NCBI GenBank assembly: GCA_030654835.1
Contig: JAURWS010000030.1
Coordinates: 1-64,000, forward strand
Reading direction: 5' to 3'
From: Gammaproteobacteria bacterium
GTDB taxonomy: Bacteria; Pseudomonadota; Gammaproteobacteria; Pseudomonadales; Pseudohongiellaceae
DNA: 64,000 nt
The position numbers were made by a program, and so were the translations under genes. The notes beneath the pieces are model-generated. The model saw only the letters and a list, made by a program, of their open reading frames with translations, did no database searches and had not been told where the DNA came from. The first letter of the stretch is position 1, and every line of letters begins with the position of its first letter. This document shows, in pieces, positions 1 to 7,618 of this stretch.

Positions 1-121
1 AGATCATGTTACCGCCGAAAGAGTTTCGTGCGGCCGCATCTTGTTTTATAGATTTAAGCTGCAATTCAAAAGCAGTGTCTCGTGCTTGAAATCTTAAAAC
101 TAGAATGTCATTCACTGGCAC
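1..121 (-). CDS. Possible first integron-cassette ORF, cut by window edge
   Basis: About 40 codons are open on the minus strand from a GTG at 121 (alternative GTG at 115) to the window edge. A TAA lies directly before the GTG, so the frame really begins there. The translation starts VPVNDILVLRFQARD and is not recognised. It lies about 70 bp beyond the candidate attI core at 187-193 and reads away from the integrase, which is where the first gene cassette of an integron should begin. No convincing ribosome-binding site is visible, and 40 open codons could be chance. Confidence 0.3.
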   Translation of the reverse strand, partial: MPVNDILVLRFQARDTAFELQLKSIKQDAAARNSFGGNMI

Positions 122-186
122 TTACTCGCAAGAAAGGTAACATTTGTATAGTGTGCACGCACACTTCATGTACTTGTTTGACGGGA

Positions 187-193
187 ATCTAAC
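187..193 (-). other. Candidate attI / cassette junction core site
   Basis: On the minus strand this reads GTTAGAT, which fits the integron recombination core GTTRRRY. It lies 260 bp upstream of the integrase start, on the side where integrons carry attI. The rest of the 122-452 gap holds a near-palindrome around 158-172 (GTGTGCACGCACAC-like) and the integrase ribosome-binding site. No LexA box of the form CTGT-N8-ACAG was found. A 7-base degenerate motif is weak alone; the support comes from its position. Confidence 0.4.
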
Positions 194-452
194 CCGGATT
201 CCCATATGAAAACAACCCCTTATTTGGAACTACTTTTCATTCTGCGACCGGAAGGCGTGCGCGCTCGATTGCGGGACACGATGCGCACTATTTCCCCGCG
301 CCGAGAAATCACAACTTGTTGAAAACACACGCTTTACAATCCTGCTCAAGCCAGAACTCGTGCAATCCCACTCCTGCATTCCGTGCAACACATTGACCAC
401 TCCGCAAATCTGTCCTATTAGTTGATCAGGCTTACCGAACACGGAGGTTCAT

Positions 453-1418
453 ATGGCCAGCCCATTTCTAGAATCATTGCGCGCCGACATGCGCCTGCGC
501 GGCTATAGCCTCAAGACTGAAAAGTCCTACCTGGAGTGGATCAGGCAATACATTTACTTCATTGGGAAGCGTCATCCGTCCGAAGCGGGGCCTGTGGAAG
601 TCAAAGCGTTTTTGACTCATCTCGCCGTGAACCGCAATGTCGCGATCAATACGCAAAAGGTCGCTCTCAATGCGGTCGTCTTTCTCTATCACAAATTCTT
701 CAACCGGGAGCTTGGAGACCTGGGGTTCAAGCTGGCCACCAAACAGCGACATCTGCCGTGCGTGTTGTCCGTTCGTGAAGTCGGTTTGATTCTCGCGCAA
801 CTGAGCGGGCGCAACCGTTTGATCATCGAGCTGCTGTATGGCAGCGGCCTGCGCGTCAACGAGTGTCTTCGCCTGCGTGTGCAGGACGTGGATCTCGATC
901 GGCTATGCCTGACCATCCACGATGGGAAGGGGCGCAAGGATCGTCAAACACTGCTCGCCGCTGGGTTGAAGGTGTCGCTCAAGGAGCGGATTGAAGTGGC
1001 GATCAAGCAGCAATCCGCTGACAACCAGCAAGGTGTCGGTTGCTCATTGCCGACCGCGCTGGCTCGCAAATATCCCAGTGCGTTTCGTTTGCCAGCGTGG
1101 GCGTTTCTGTTCCCTTCTTCAGGTCTGAGTGCACATCCCTATGACGGCACGTTGTGTCGGCATCACCTGCATGATTCCGTCGTGCGCCGATTTCTGGCTG
1201 TTGCCGTGCGTGAGGCCGGGGTGCGTAACAAGAAAATTGGCACGCACACCTTCAGGCATTCGTTCGCCACGCACTTGCTGGCCACGGGGACTGATATCCG
1301 TACCGTTCAGGAGTTGCTCGGCCACAACGATGTGAGCACGACGCAGATTTACACGCATGTGCTGGGCACGCATTACGCGGGGACGTCGAGCCCGCTGGAC
1401 AGGCTCGGGTTGTTATAG
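453..1418 (+). CDS. intI: Integron integrase (tyrosine recombinase, IntI family)
   Basis: A site-specific tyrosine recombinase of 321 residues that captures and shuffles gene cassettes between attI and attC sites. The N-terminal SAM-like DNA-binding domain covers about residues 1-95. The catalytic domain shows Arg134 (GSGLRVNE), Lys159/162 in GKGRKDR, His265-x-x-Arg268 (HTFRH), His291 (LGHND) and the nucleophile Tyr300 (QIYTH). The IntI-specific insert is visible at about 196-222 (ALARKYPSA...FLFPSS), which separates it from XerC/D. GGAGG at 443-447 sits 5 bases before the ATG. All catalytic residues are present, so it is probably active. The array it serves would lie to the left, outside the window. 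Confidence 0.93.
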   Translation: MASPFLESLRADMRLRGYSLKTEKSYLEWIRQYIYFIGKRHPSEAGPVEVKAFLTHLAVNRNVAINTQKVALNAVVFLYHKFFNRELGDLGFKLATKQRHLPCVLSVREVGLILAQLSGRNRLIIELLYGSGLRVNECLRLRVQDVDLDRLCLTIHDGKGRKDRQTLLAAGLKVSLKERIEVAIKQQSADNQQGVGCSLPTALARKYPSAFRLPAWAFLFPSSGLSAHPYDGTLCRHHLHDSVVRRFLAVAVREAGVRNKKIGTHTFRHSFATHLLATGTDIRTVQELLGHNDVSTTQIYTHVLGTHYAGTSSPLDRLGLL

Positions 1419-1531
1419 CCGTTTCCTTGATCACACCTTGACCCTGAACTCACTCCAATAAAGATATATTTTATATACCACTCTTCGTTTCGGCCGCAGC
1501 ACGTATACAAATCTATCCACTCGGTAACTCT

Positions 1532-1783
1532 ATGAAAGCGCGCAATTTTGATAAGTCATTCGATCAGGGAAAGTCGATCATCGAGCATCTCGACATCAAG
1601 AGTGCTCGCCGTATCGCTCAACAGCAAAAGCGAGTGAACGTAGATTTTCCAGTGTGGATGATTGAGTCTTTGGACAGGGAGGCAAGCCGTCTTGGCGTGA
1701 CGCGGCAGTCAATAATCAAGATGTGGGTGGCCGAACGGCTGGACGCAGCGGCGGCACATGATACTGAGCATGCGTCATCATAA
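1532..1783 (+). CDS. CopG/BrnA-type ribbon-helix-helix antitoxin, orphan
   Basis: An 83-residue protein with a ribbon-helix-helix domain at about 33-72 (KRVNVDFPVWMIESLDREA, then LGVTRQSIIKMWVAERL). This form is typical of CopG-like antitoxins, which bind a BrnT-like RNase toxin and repress their own operon. The toxin gene usually lies just upstream, but only 113 bp separate this start from the integrase stop, and neither that gap nor the downstream side holds a toxin frame. It is therefore an orphan antitoxin, possibly a left-over of cassette or island traffic. It is read in the same direction as the integrase. The family call is good; the loss of the partner is inferred. Confidence 0.7.
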   Translation: MKARNFDKSFDQGKSIIEHLDIKSARRIAQQQKRVNVDFPVWMIESLDREASRLGVTRQSIIKMWVAERLDAAAAHDTEHASS

Positions 1784-1805
1784 GAATGCCGCAGGGCGTA
1801 TTCTT
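1782..1805 (+). terminator. Probable terminator after the antitoxin gene
   Basis: AAGAAT-GCC pairs with GGC-GT-ATTCTT around a GCAG loop, starting inside the TAA stop of the antitoxin gene and followed by TTTAT. The stem has a 2-base bulge and only a short T run, so its efficiency is uncertain. Confidence 0.45.
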
Positions 1806-1827
1806 TATGACCGCCACCAATTTGAAG

Positions 1828-2085
1828 TCAAGCGCTCCTTCTGCCTGAATTCTGCCGCTGCCCGCTACCAATAAGCCCATCGATAGAAATATCTTCGTCT
1901 ATCAAAGGCCAATGAATTCCGTAACCACCTGGAGAGACCTCGAAAGTATTCACCTGGTCTTTGCTGGCATTTGCCAAAATTCTGGAGATATCAGTCAGCG
2001 GATATTCGTGTTTCATGCCATCGATATCCAGCCTTAGCAAGCCGTCGCTAATGGTCACGTTCTCAATAGAGCGTCGTTTTTTCAT
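1828..2085 (-). CDS. DUF2442-family small protein
   Basis: The protein has 85 residues from the ATG at 2085, which is preceded by AGAGGAG at about 7 bases. An upstream ATG at 2115 would overlap ovoA and has no such site. The sequence (VTISDGLLRLDIDGMKHEYPLTDISRILANAS...) resembles the DUF2442 family, whose role is unknown and which often pairs with a DUF4160 protein; none is seen here. It lies 14 bp after the ovoA stop on the same strand, so the two are likely co-transcribed. Its C-terminus (GSGQRQNSGRRSA) is basic and probably disordered. A link to ovothiol synthesis is not established. Confidence 0.65.
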   Translation of the reverse strand: MKKRRSIENVTISDGLLRLDIDGMKHEYPLTDISRILANASKDQVNTFEVSPGGYGIHWPLIDEDISIDGLIGSGQRQNSGRRSA

Positions 2086-2099
2086 AATTATCTCCTCTC

Positions 2100-4454
2100 T
2101 CATTTTTTCCGCCACACCGACACCTGACTCACAATGTACTCATACTTGCGGCGATGCTCGCGAATCATGAACGGCAGGTCAGTTTCGTGAACGAGTTCGA
2201 ACCCTTGGAGAATCGCCGCGAGTTTTGCGAGCGCCGCTTCGTTCGTGTCGCCGTCGATGAATCTGTCCGGTGCTGTGTACTGTTCCATCCAGCTGTTGGG
2301 TGACACCAGCACCAGCACGCCATCTTTATTCAGCAGCGTGTCGTCTTCCACGAACTGCCGCAGGCACGCGGCGGGGTTGGGAAGGCGACACATCAGGTTG
2401 CTGAGCAGGGCGGCATCGAAGCCACGCATGCTACCTTGCAGTTCTGGCGCGTGCAGCGCACCTGCGTCGCCCCTCACAAACTGTATGCGGTCGACATCGA
2501 TGGCGCTGTCCACTCTGGCGCGCAGCTTTGTATTGAAGCGGCCGCTGTCGTGGCGAATGTAGTCGAGCTGGCCCTGCGTCTTGAGCACATTGGCGGCGTC
2601 GATGAAAGACTGGCTGTAATCGAGGCCGATCACCTCGTCGAAACTGCGCGCGAGTTCGAAGCTGGCACGGCCCACGGCGCAGCCGAGATCGAGCACGCGC
2701 CCGGTGTTTTTCGCAAACTGATTCACCAGATCGACAGTGGCCTGCACGAACATTTTCACTGGCGGATGGCCGACGCGTGCGCTGATCTGTGCATCGCGCT
2801 GTTCGGCCTCGCTGCCCCAGTGGAAGAGCATGTACTGGTTGAGCAGGGCGTCGGTCTCGTAGCGGTCCTTCTTCTGCGCTTGAGTCTCTTCACTCTGCAC
2901 GATGCGGAAGCCGGCGTGCTGAAAGAAGTGCGGACGGAAGTGGAAGCGCGACCACATGCTGGCTTCGTCGCCGGTGCTGATGAACGAGCCACCCAACATC
3001 ATCTGGTGCCGGTCGTCGAAGCAGGGTGTGCTGAAGTCAACGTAGTGGGGATGGATGCGGAAGCCGGGCAGGGGGTGGAAGGTGTCTTCACACCATTGCC
3101 ACACATTGCCGAACACATCGTTGAAGCCGAGGCTGTTGGGTGCGAAGCGATCCACCGGGCTCTCGCTGCCGAAGTGCAGGTTGTTGTTGACCTCGTAACC
3201 AGCGGCCAGCTCGGCTTCGTCGACCATGACGCGGTCGAGGTTGAGCAGCTCCGGCTTCGCGGGGGTCCAGTCTGCGGCTTGTTGCAGCGCTGGTTCGCGC
3301 ATGGCGAGATGTTCGGTTTCCTGCAGCAGGCGATAAGGCGTCTGCACGCCATCGCGCGCGCTGCGCCAGGCACAGTAGGCCTTGGCTTCGTAGTAGTTCA
3401 CGGCCACGGGCCAGTCCCACTGCATGTCTTCGACGCTGAAGGTGGTGCGCAGCTTGAAGCGGTGCGAGCCGACGGGGCCGTCCTGCACCCAGAAGGTGGG
3501 CCAGCGGATATTGCGGAAGCGGCGCCAGTCGCGGCCCTGCTCGTTCCAGAACTGGTCATCCAGATAGCCGCCGGAGGCGACGAATTCGTAGAACTCGCCA
3601 TTGCTGATCAGACGCTGGCTGGCCTTGAAGGCGGCAGTCTGACGCTTGTCGGCGCCGTATTCGTTGTCCCAGCCGAAGCTCGGCCAGTCGCGCGGTTTGC
3701 CGAGGCGGACGCTGCTCTGGGCCACCGCGATCATGGGGTTCTGGGACGGATAGTGGACGCCGGGCTGCGGCTTGGTGTTGGGTTGTGGCTCTGCACGCAG
3801 CATCACCTGCGGCCAGTTGGCCGGGATACGGACATGCTGGGCGGGCAGCTCGCGCATCAACACGCTGGAGGTTTCCAGGTGGATGCGTTCGTGCTCAAAA
3901 CCCATGACCAGTGCCCAGCCGGGGCTGTCCATGGTGATGGGTTCGTCGAAAATCGGGTGGGTCTGAATCAGGTTGCGCACCAGTTGATAGACGGTGGCGC
4001 GGTAATCGATCACTTCCTGCAGCGGTGGCCAGATGCCTTGGTCGCCCTCATGCAAGTCGTCCCAGCTCATCTCGTCCACGCCGGTTTCGAACAGGATCTC
4101 GAAATGGGCGTTGATCGGCTCCTTGATGAGCCCGGCCACCAGCAGTTTGTTGATGTACAGTGTCGCGGGGTGGGCGAAGTAGAAGATCAGCGGGTGGCGG
4201 GTCTTGTGGTAGGGCCGCAGGTAGTAGGCCTCTTCGCTGGTCAGTGCGGAGAACAAGGTCTCGGTGAGTGCCCAGGTGTTCTCGAAGTAGTGGAGGATCG
4301 CATCACGGCCGGCGTTGAGATTGAGCAGGCGCAACGAGGACGCTGGCTTGGGGGCCACGCCAGACTTGGAAATGACCTGGGTGGCGGACCGGGTGGCGGA
4401 TCGGGATTCGGGTGGTTTATTGGTCTCGGTAGCTGGTATTTTCATGATGTCCAA
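2100..4454 (-). CDS. ovoA: 5-histidylcysteine sulfoxide synthase / methyltransferase OvoA
   Basis: First and last dedicated enzyme of ovothiol A synthesis. It joins cysteine to the histidine ring using non-haem iron and O2, and its C-terminal domain methylates the product. It has 784 residues. A DinB-like domain (about 50-200) carries the iron-binding HxxxHxE motif His188-His192-Glu194. A formylglycine-enzyme-like domain follows (about 245-540, with FNDVFGNVWQWCED). A class I SAM-methyltransferase domain (about 560-784) has VLDLGCAVGRA. The MT domain and the length fit OvoA rather than the ergothioneine enzyme EgtB. The first 40 residues are low-complexity and may not be translated from this ATG; a second ATG lies at 4445. 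The DUF2442 gene follows immediately. Confidence 0.93.
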   Translation of the reverse strand: MDIMKIPATETNKPPESRSATRSATQVISKSGVAPKPASSLRLLNLNAGRDAILHYFENTWALTETLFSALTSEEAYYLRPYHKTRHPLIFYFAHPATLYINKLLVAGLIKEPINAHFEILFETGVDEMSWDDLHEGDQGIWPPLQEVIDYRATVYQLVRNLIQTHPIFDEPITMDSPGWALVMGFEHERIHLETSSVLMRELPAQHVRIPANWPQVMLRAEPQPNTKPQPGVHYPSQNPMIAVAQSSVRLGKPRDWPSFGWDNEYGADKRQTAAFKASQRLISNGEFYEFVASGGYLDDQFWNEQGRDWRRFRNIRWPTFWVQDGPVGSHRFKLRTTFSVEDMQWDWPVAVNYYEAKAYCAWRSARDGVQTPYRLLQETEHLAMREPALQQAADWTPAKPELLNLDRVMVDEAELAAGYEVNNNLHFGSESPVDRFAPNSLGFNDVFGNVWQWCEDTFHPLPGFRIHPHYVDFSTPCFDDRHQMMLGGSFISTGDEASMWSRFHFRPHFFQHAGFRIVQSEETQAQKKDRYETDALLNQYMLFHWGSEAEQRDAQISARVGHPPVKMFVQATVDLVNQFAKNTGRVLDLGCAVGRASFELARSFDEVIGLDYSQSFIDAANVLKTQGQLDYIRHDSGRFNTKLRARVDSAIDVDRIQFVRGDAGALHAPELQGSMRGFDAALLSNLMCRLPNPAACLRQFVEDDTLLNKDGVLVLVSPNSWMEQYTAPDRFIDGDTNEAALAKLAAILQGFELVHETDLPFMIREHRRKYEYIVSQVSVWRKK

Positions 4455-4662
4455 GTCTGTTTAAGTGTGTTCCGGCACGCGGTTCTGGCATGCGGTTATA
4501 ACAGGGAGTTGCGCTGTCTTCGTGTCGCTGATGCGGCGTTGATGCGTTAGTTCGGCATGGTGAGCCGACTTGCGGCCGATTGAGTTGGGAGTGACTTCGG
4601 GTAAACTGGCCCGCACTTCCACAATCCCAGACACACCATAGGACCGACAACGAGGCCCAATT

Positions 4663-5802
4663 TTGCGCAGCAAACTCCCTGATATTGGCACGACGATTTT
4701 CACGGTAATGTCGAGAATGGCACAGGAGTATGGAGCCATCAACCTTTCGCAGGGTTTTCCCGACTTCGATTGCCCGCCCCGGCTGCGCGAGCTGGTGTCT
4801 TTTTATCTCAATGATCGCAAGAACCAGTATCCGCCGATGACCGGTATTCCACAGCTGCGCGAGCAGATTGCGGCAAAGGTTCTGGACTTATACGGCTTCG
4901 CTGCAGACATGGATCAGGAGGTGACAGTGACTTCCGGCGGAACCGAGGCGCTGTTCGATGCGATACAGGCGACCGTGAGCCGTGGCGATGAGGTCATCGT
5001 GTTCGACCCGGCCTATGACTCGTACGGCCCCGGCATCGCGCTGGCCGGTGGCGTGACGGTGCACATCCCCTTGAGCCTGCCGGATTTCCGGATCGACTGG
5101 AATCTGGTCAAAGAGCGGATCAACGAGCGCACACGCATGATCATCATCAACACGCCGCACAACCCGAGCGGCGCGATCATGAGCAGACAGGACATGGACA
5201 CGCTGGCGGAGCTGACGCGGAACCGCGAGATTTATGTGCTCTCCGACGAAGTGTACGAGCACATGGTGTTCGATGGCGGCGTGCACGAGAGCGTGCTGCG
5301 TCACGAGGAATTGCGTCAGCGCAGCTTTGCGGTGTTCTCGTTTGGCAAGACCTATCATGCGACAGGATGGAAGCTGGCCTATTGCGTGGCACCTGCCGCT
5401 TTGACGGCCGAATTCCGCAAGGTACACCAGTTCGTGACGTTCACGTCACCGAGTTTCATTCAGTATGCGATTGCCGATTTCATGCGCGAGTGCCCGGAGC
5501 ACGCGAAGGAATTGCCAGCGTTCTATCAGGCCAAGCGCGATACCTTTTGTCGGTTGATCAAGGATTCCCGTTTCACCTTCACGCCCTCGCGCGGTACCTA
5601 TTTTCAGCTGGTCGACTACAGCGCGATCAGCTCACTGCCCGATGCAGAGTTCGCAAATCATCTGACACAGAAGAAAGGTGTGGCCGCGATTCCTCTCTCA
5701 CCGTTCTACGAGAAGGCGCCGAAGAGTACTCTTTTGCGCTTCTGTTTCTGCAAGGATGATTCAACGCTGGAGGCGGCGGCGCAAATTCTGTGCAAACTGT
5801 GA
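4663..5802 (+). CDS. Methionine-type PLP aminotransferase (YbdL/MtnE-like)
   Basis: A class I/II aminotransferase of 379 residues, close in sequence to E. coli YbdL, which prefers methionine and other large side chains. The conserved N-terminus (SKLPDIGTTIFTVMS, INLSQGFPDFD) begins at a TTG codon; GAGG lies 8 bases upstream and the next ATG would cut conserved sequence, so the TTG start is preferred. The PLP lysine is Lys229 in SFGKTYHATGWK, with Asn167 in TPHNPSG, Asp195 and Tyr198 (SDEVYEH) for cofactor contacts. Its end overlaps queG by 13 bp, implying one transcript. It may act in methionine salvage; the exact substrate cannot be read from sequence. Confidence 0.85.
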   Translation: MRSKLPDIGTTIFTVMSRMAQEYGAINLSQGFPDFDCPPRLRELVSFYLNDRKNQYPPMTGIPQLREQIAAKVLDLYGFAADMDQEVTVTSGGTEALFDAIQATVSRGDEVIVFDPAYDSYGPGIALAGGVTVHIPLSLPDFRIDWNLVKERINERTRMIIINTPHNPSGAIMSRQDMDTLAELTRNREIYVLSDEVYEHMVFDGGVHESVLRHEELRQRSFAVFSFGKTYHATGWKLAYCVAPAALTAEFRKVHQFVTFTSPSFIQYAIADFMRECPEHAKELPAFYQAKRDTFCRLIKDSRFTFTPSRGTYFQLVDYSAISSLPDAEFANHLTQKKGVAAIPLSPFYEKAPKSTLLRFCFCKDDSTLEAAAQILCKL

Positions 5803-6875
5803 CGCCTTCATTCCATCAGCTCGCCGCCGATATCAAGCTCTGGGGGCAGGAGCTGGGTTTCGCGCAGGTGGCGATCACCGATGTGGATCTCGGCCAGTAT
5901 CGCCCGCACCTGGAAAGCTGGCTCGCCAACCATTACCACGGCGAGATGGATTACATGGAGCGCCACGCGCAGCTGCGGCTGAACCCGGAAGCATTGGTGC
6001 CAGGCACGTTGCGGGCAATCTGCGTGCGCATGGATTACGCGCTGACCACGACCAACTCGCTGGCCGAGCTGAACATGCCGGAGCGGGCGTATATCTCCCG
6101 CTATGCGCGCGGCCGCGATTATCACAAGCTGATTCGCAAGCGCCTGCAACGGCTGGCCGACCGCATCAGTGAGACAGCTGGCCCCTTCGGGTATCGCGCG
6201 TTTGTCGACAGCGCACCGGTGCTGGAGCGGGCGCTGGCAGAGAAGGCGGGCATGGGCTGGATTGGCAAGAACACCATGCTCATCAATCGCAAGGCGGGCT
6301 CGTGGTTTTTCCTCGCGGAGTTGTTCACGGACTTGCCGCTGCCCGTCGACGAACCGACCACCGCCCATTGCGGTTCCTGCACGGCCTGTCTCGACAGCTG
6401 CCCCACCAAGGCCTTCGTGGCACCCAATGTCTTGGATGCCACGCGCTGCATCTCTTATCTGACTATCGAGCTGCGCTCAGCGATTCCCGAGGAGCTGCGC
6501 CCTCTGATGGGCAACCGCGTGTTCGGCTGCGATGACTGCCAGCTGATCTGCCCGTGGAACAAGTTCACGCACGTGAGCAAGGAGGCGGATTTCGCGCCGC
6601 GACATGGGCTGGACGACGCGGAGTTGACGCGGTTGTTCGAGTGGACGGAGGAGGAGTTTCTGCGTTTTACCGAGGGCTCACCGATTCGCCGCATCGGCTA
6701 TGAGTGCTGGCTGCGCAATCTCGCGGTGGCGCTGGGCAATGCGCCGTCGACGCTTGCGATTGTGAATGCGCTGACGGCGCGTGCGGAGCATCCGTCAGCG
6801 CTGGTGCGCGAGCATGTCCAATGGGCACTGGCACGGCATGTGGGAGCGGGCCTGCCCGCGATTAGCTCTGAGTGA
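5790..6875 (+). CDS. queG: Epoxyqueuosine reductase QueG
   Basis: Last step of queuosine synthesis in tRNA (epoxyqueuosine to queuosine), using cobalamin and two [4Fe-4S] clusters. Cluster cysteines are Cys194, 197, 200 and 204 (CGSCTACLDSC), with Cys247, 250 and 254 (CDDCQLIC) and probably Cys220. The catalytic Asp140 lies in AFVDSAPVLER. Translation starts at a GTG inside the end of the aminotransferase gene. A REP palindrome begins at 6840, inside the gene, and encodes the last residues (VGAGLPAISSE), so the natural C-terminus has been replaced or extended by REP sequence. The core enzyme is complete. Confidence 0.94.
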   Translation: MQTVTPSFHQLAADIKLWGQELGFAQVAITDVDLGQYRPHLESWLANHYHGEMDYMERHAQLRLNPEALVPGTLRAICVRMDYALTTTNSLAELNMPERAYISRYARGRDYHKLIRKRLQRLADRISETAGPFGYRAFVDSAPVLERALAEKAGMGWIGKNTMLINRKAGSWFFLAELFTDLPLPVDEPTTAHCGSCTACLDSCPTKAFVAPNVLDATRCISYLTIELRSAIPEELRPLMGNRVFGCDDCQLICPWNKFTHVSKEADFAPRHGLDDAELTRLFEWTEEEFLRFTEGSPIRRIGYECWLRNLAVALGNAPSTLAIVNALTARAEHPSALVREHVQWALARHVGAGLPAISSE

Positions 6876-6934
6876 GATCAATCGCGAGCAAGGCTCGCTC
6901 CCACATTTGATCGCGGGCAGGCCCGCTCCCACAT
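6840..6934. repeat. REP cluster, three copies
   Basis: One copy in plus orientation (6840-6862, GTGGGAGCGGGCCTGCCCG-type) and two inverted copies (about 6881-6905 and 6911-6933). They fill the space between the convergent genes queG and orn. The first copy lies within the queG reading frame; the last ends against the orn stop codon. Opposed copies could fold into a long hairpin acting as a two-way terminator. Confidence 0.9.
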
Positions 6935-7482
6935 CAGCGGAAGAAGTGCTGCCGGTAGTGGCGCAGTTCGGCGATGGAGTCGTGGATGTCTGCGAGCGCC
7001 TGATGCGAGCCACGCTTGGTGAGTGACGCAAGCACTTCGGGCTTCCAGCGGCGTGCGAGCTCCTTCACCGTGCTGACATCTAGATTGCGGTAGTGGAAGA
7101 AGGCCTCCAGCGTGGGCATGTAGCGAGCGAGGAAACGGCGGTCCTGACAGATGCTGTTGCCACAGATCGGTGACGCGCCCTTCTCGGAGTATTGCAGCAG
7201 AAACGCCAACGTGAGCGCCTCGGCCTCGGCGTCGCCGGTGGCGCTCTCTTTGACGCGCTTGATCAGCCCGGATTCGCCGTGCGTCTTCTGATTCCAGTCG
7301 TCCATGGCCGCCAGCGCTGCGTCGGACTGTCTGACTGCCAGCACCGGGCCTTCGGCCAGCACATTCAGGTCAGCGTCGGTTATCAACGTGGCGATCTCGA
7401 TGATGCGGTCAGTCTCGGGCACCAGCCCGGTCATTTCGAGGTCAATCCAGATCAGTGTTTGTTTTTTGTCGATAGTCGTCAT
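6934..7482 (-). CDS. orn: Oligoribonuclease
   Basis: DEDD-family 3'-to-5' exonuclease of 182 residues that clears 2-5 nt RNAs, including pGpG left from cyclic-di-GMP breakdown. The first acidic motif is WIDLEMTGL (Asp-x-Glu), followed by the second aspartate region [10 protein letters not shown] and the final motif [11 protein letters not shown]. Length and motifs match the family. It is read divergently from rsgA, as in Pseudomonas and E. coli. Its pGpG role could matter for the GGDEF/EAL protein at 41.4-43.2 kb. Confidence 0.95.
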   Translation of the reverse strand: MTTIDKKQTLIWIDLEMTGLVPETDRIIEIATLITDADLNVLAEGPVLAVRQSDAALAAMDDWNQKTHGESGLIKRVKESATGDAEAEALTLAFLLQYSEKGASPICGNSICQDRRFLARYMPTLEAFFHYRNLDVSTVKELARRWKPEVLASLTKRGSHQALADIHDSIAELRHYRQHFFR

Positions 7483-7618
7483 GCAGGAGTCCTATGTTTG
7501 CGAAAGTCGGTGCCAACGTGGCTGGCGCGATTGTAGCAGAGGCTCCTGCGGCCGCAGTGTACTTCCTGTAGACTGCCGATCCACAGACAAAAAACCAACG
7601 GAAACGCACCCAACACCC

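Noticed and set aside
230-442. 70-codon minus-strand frame between attI candidate and integrase
   Set aside because: No ribosome-binding site or family. It would lie in the regulatory region of intI.
300-452. LexA box controlling the integrase
   Set aside because: CTGT at 409-412 is not followed by ACAG at the right distance; no acceptable LexA palindrome was found.
2436-4550. 704-codon open frame on the plus strand opposite ovoA
   Set aside because: It mirrors the codon pattern of the high-GC ovoA gene; the translation has no domain and is rich in Val/Ala/His/Gly, as expected for an antisense shadow.
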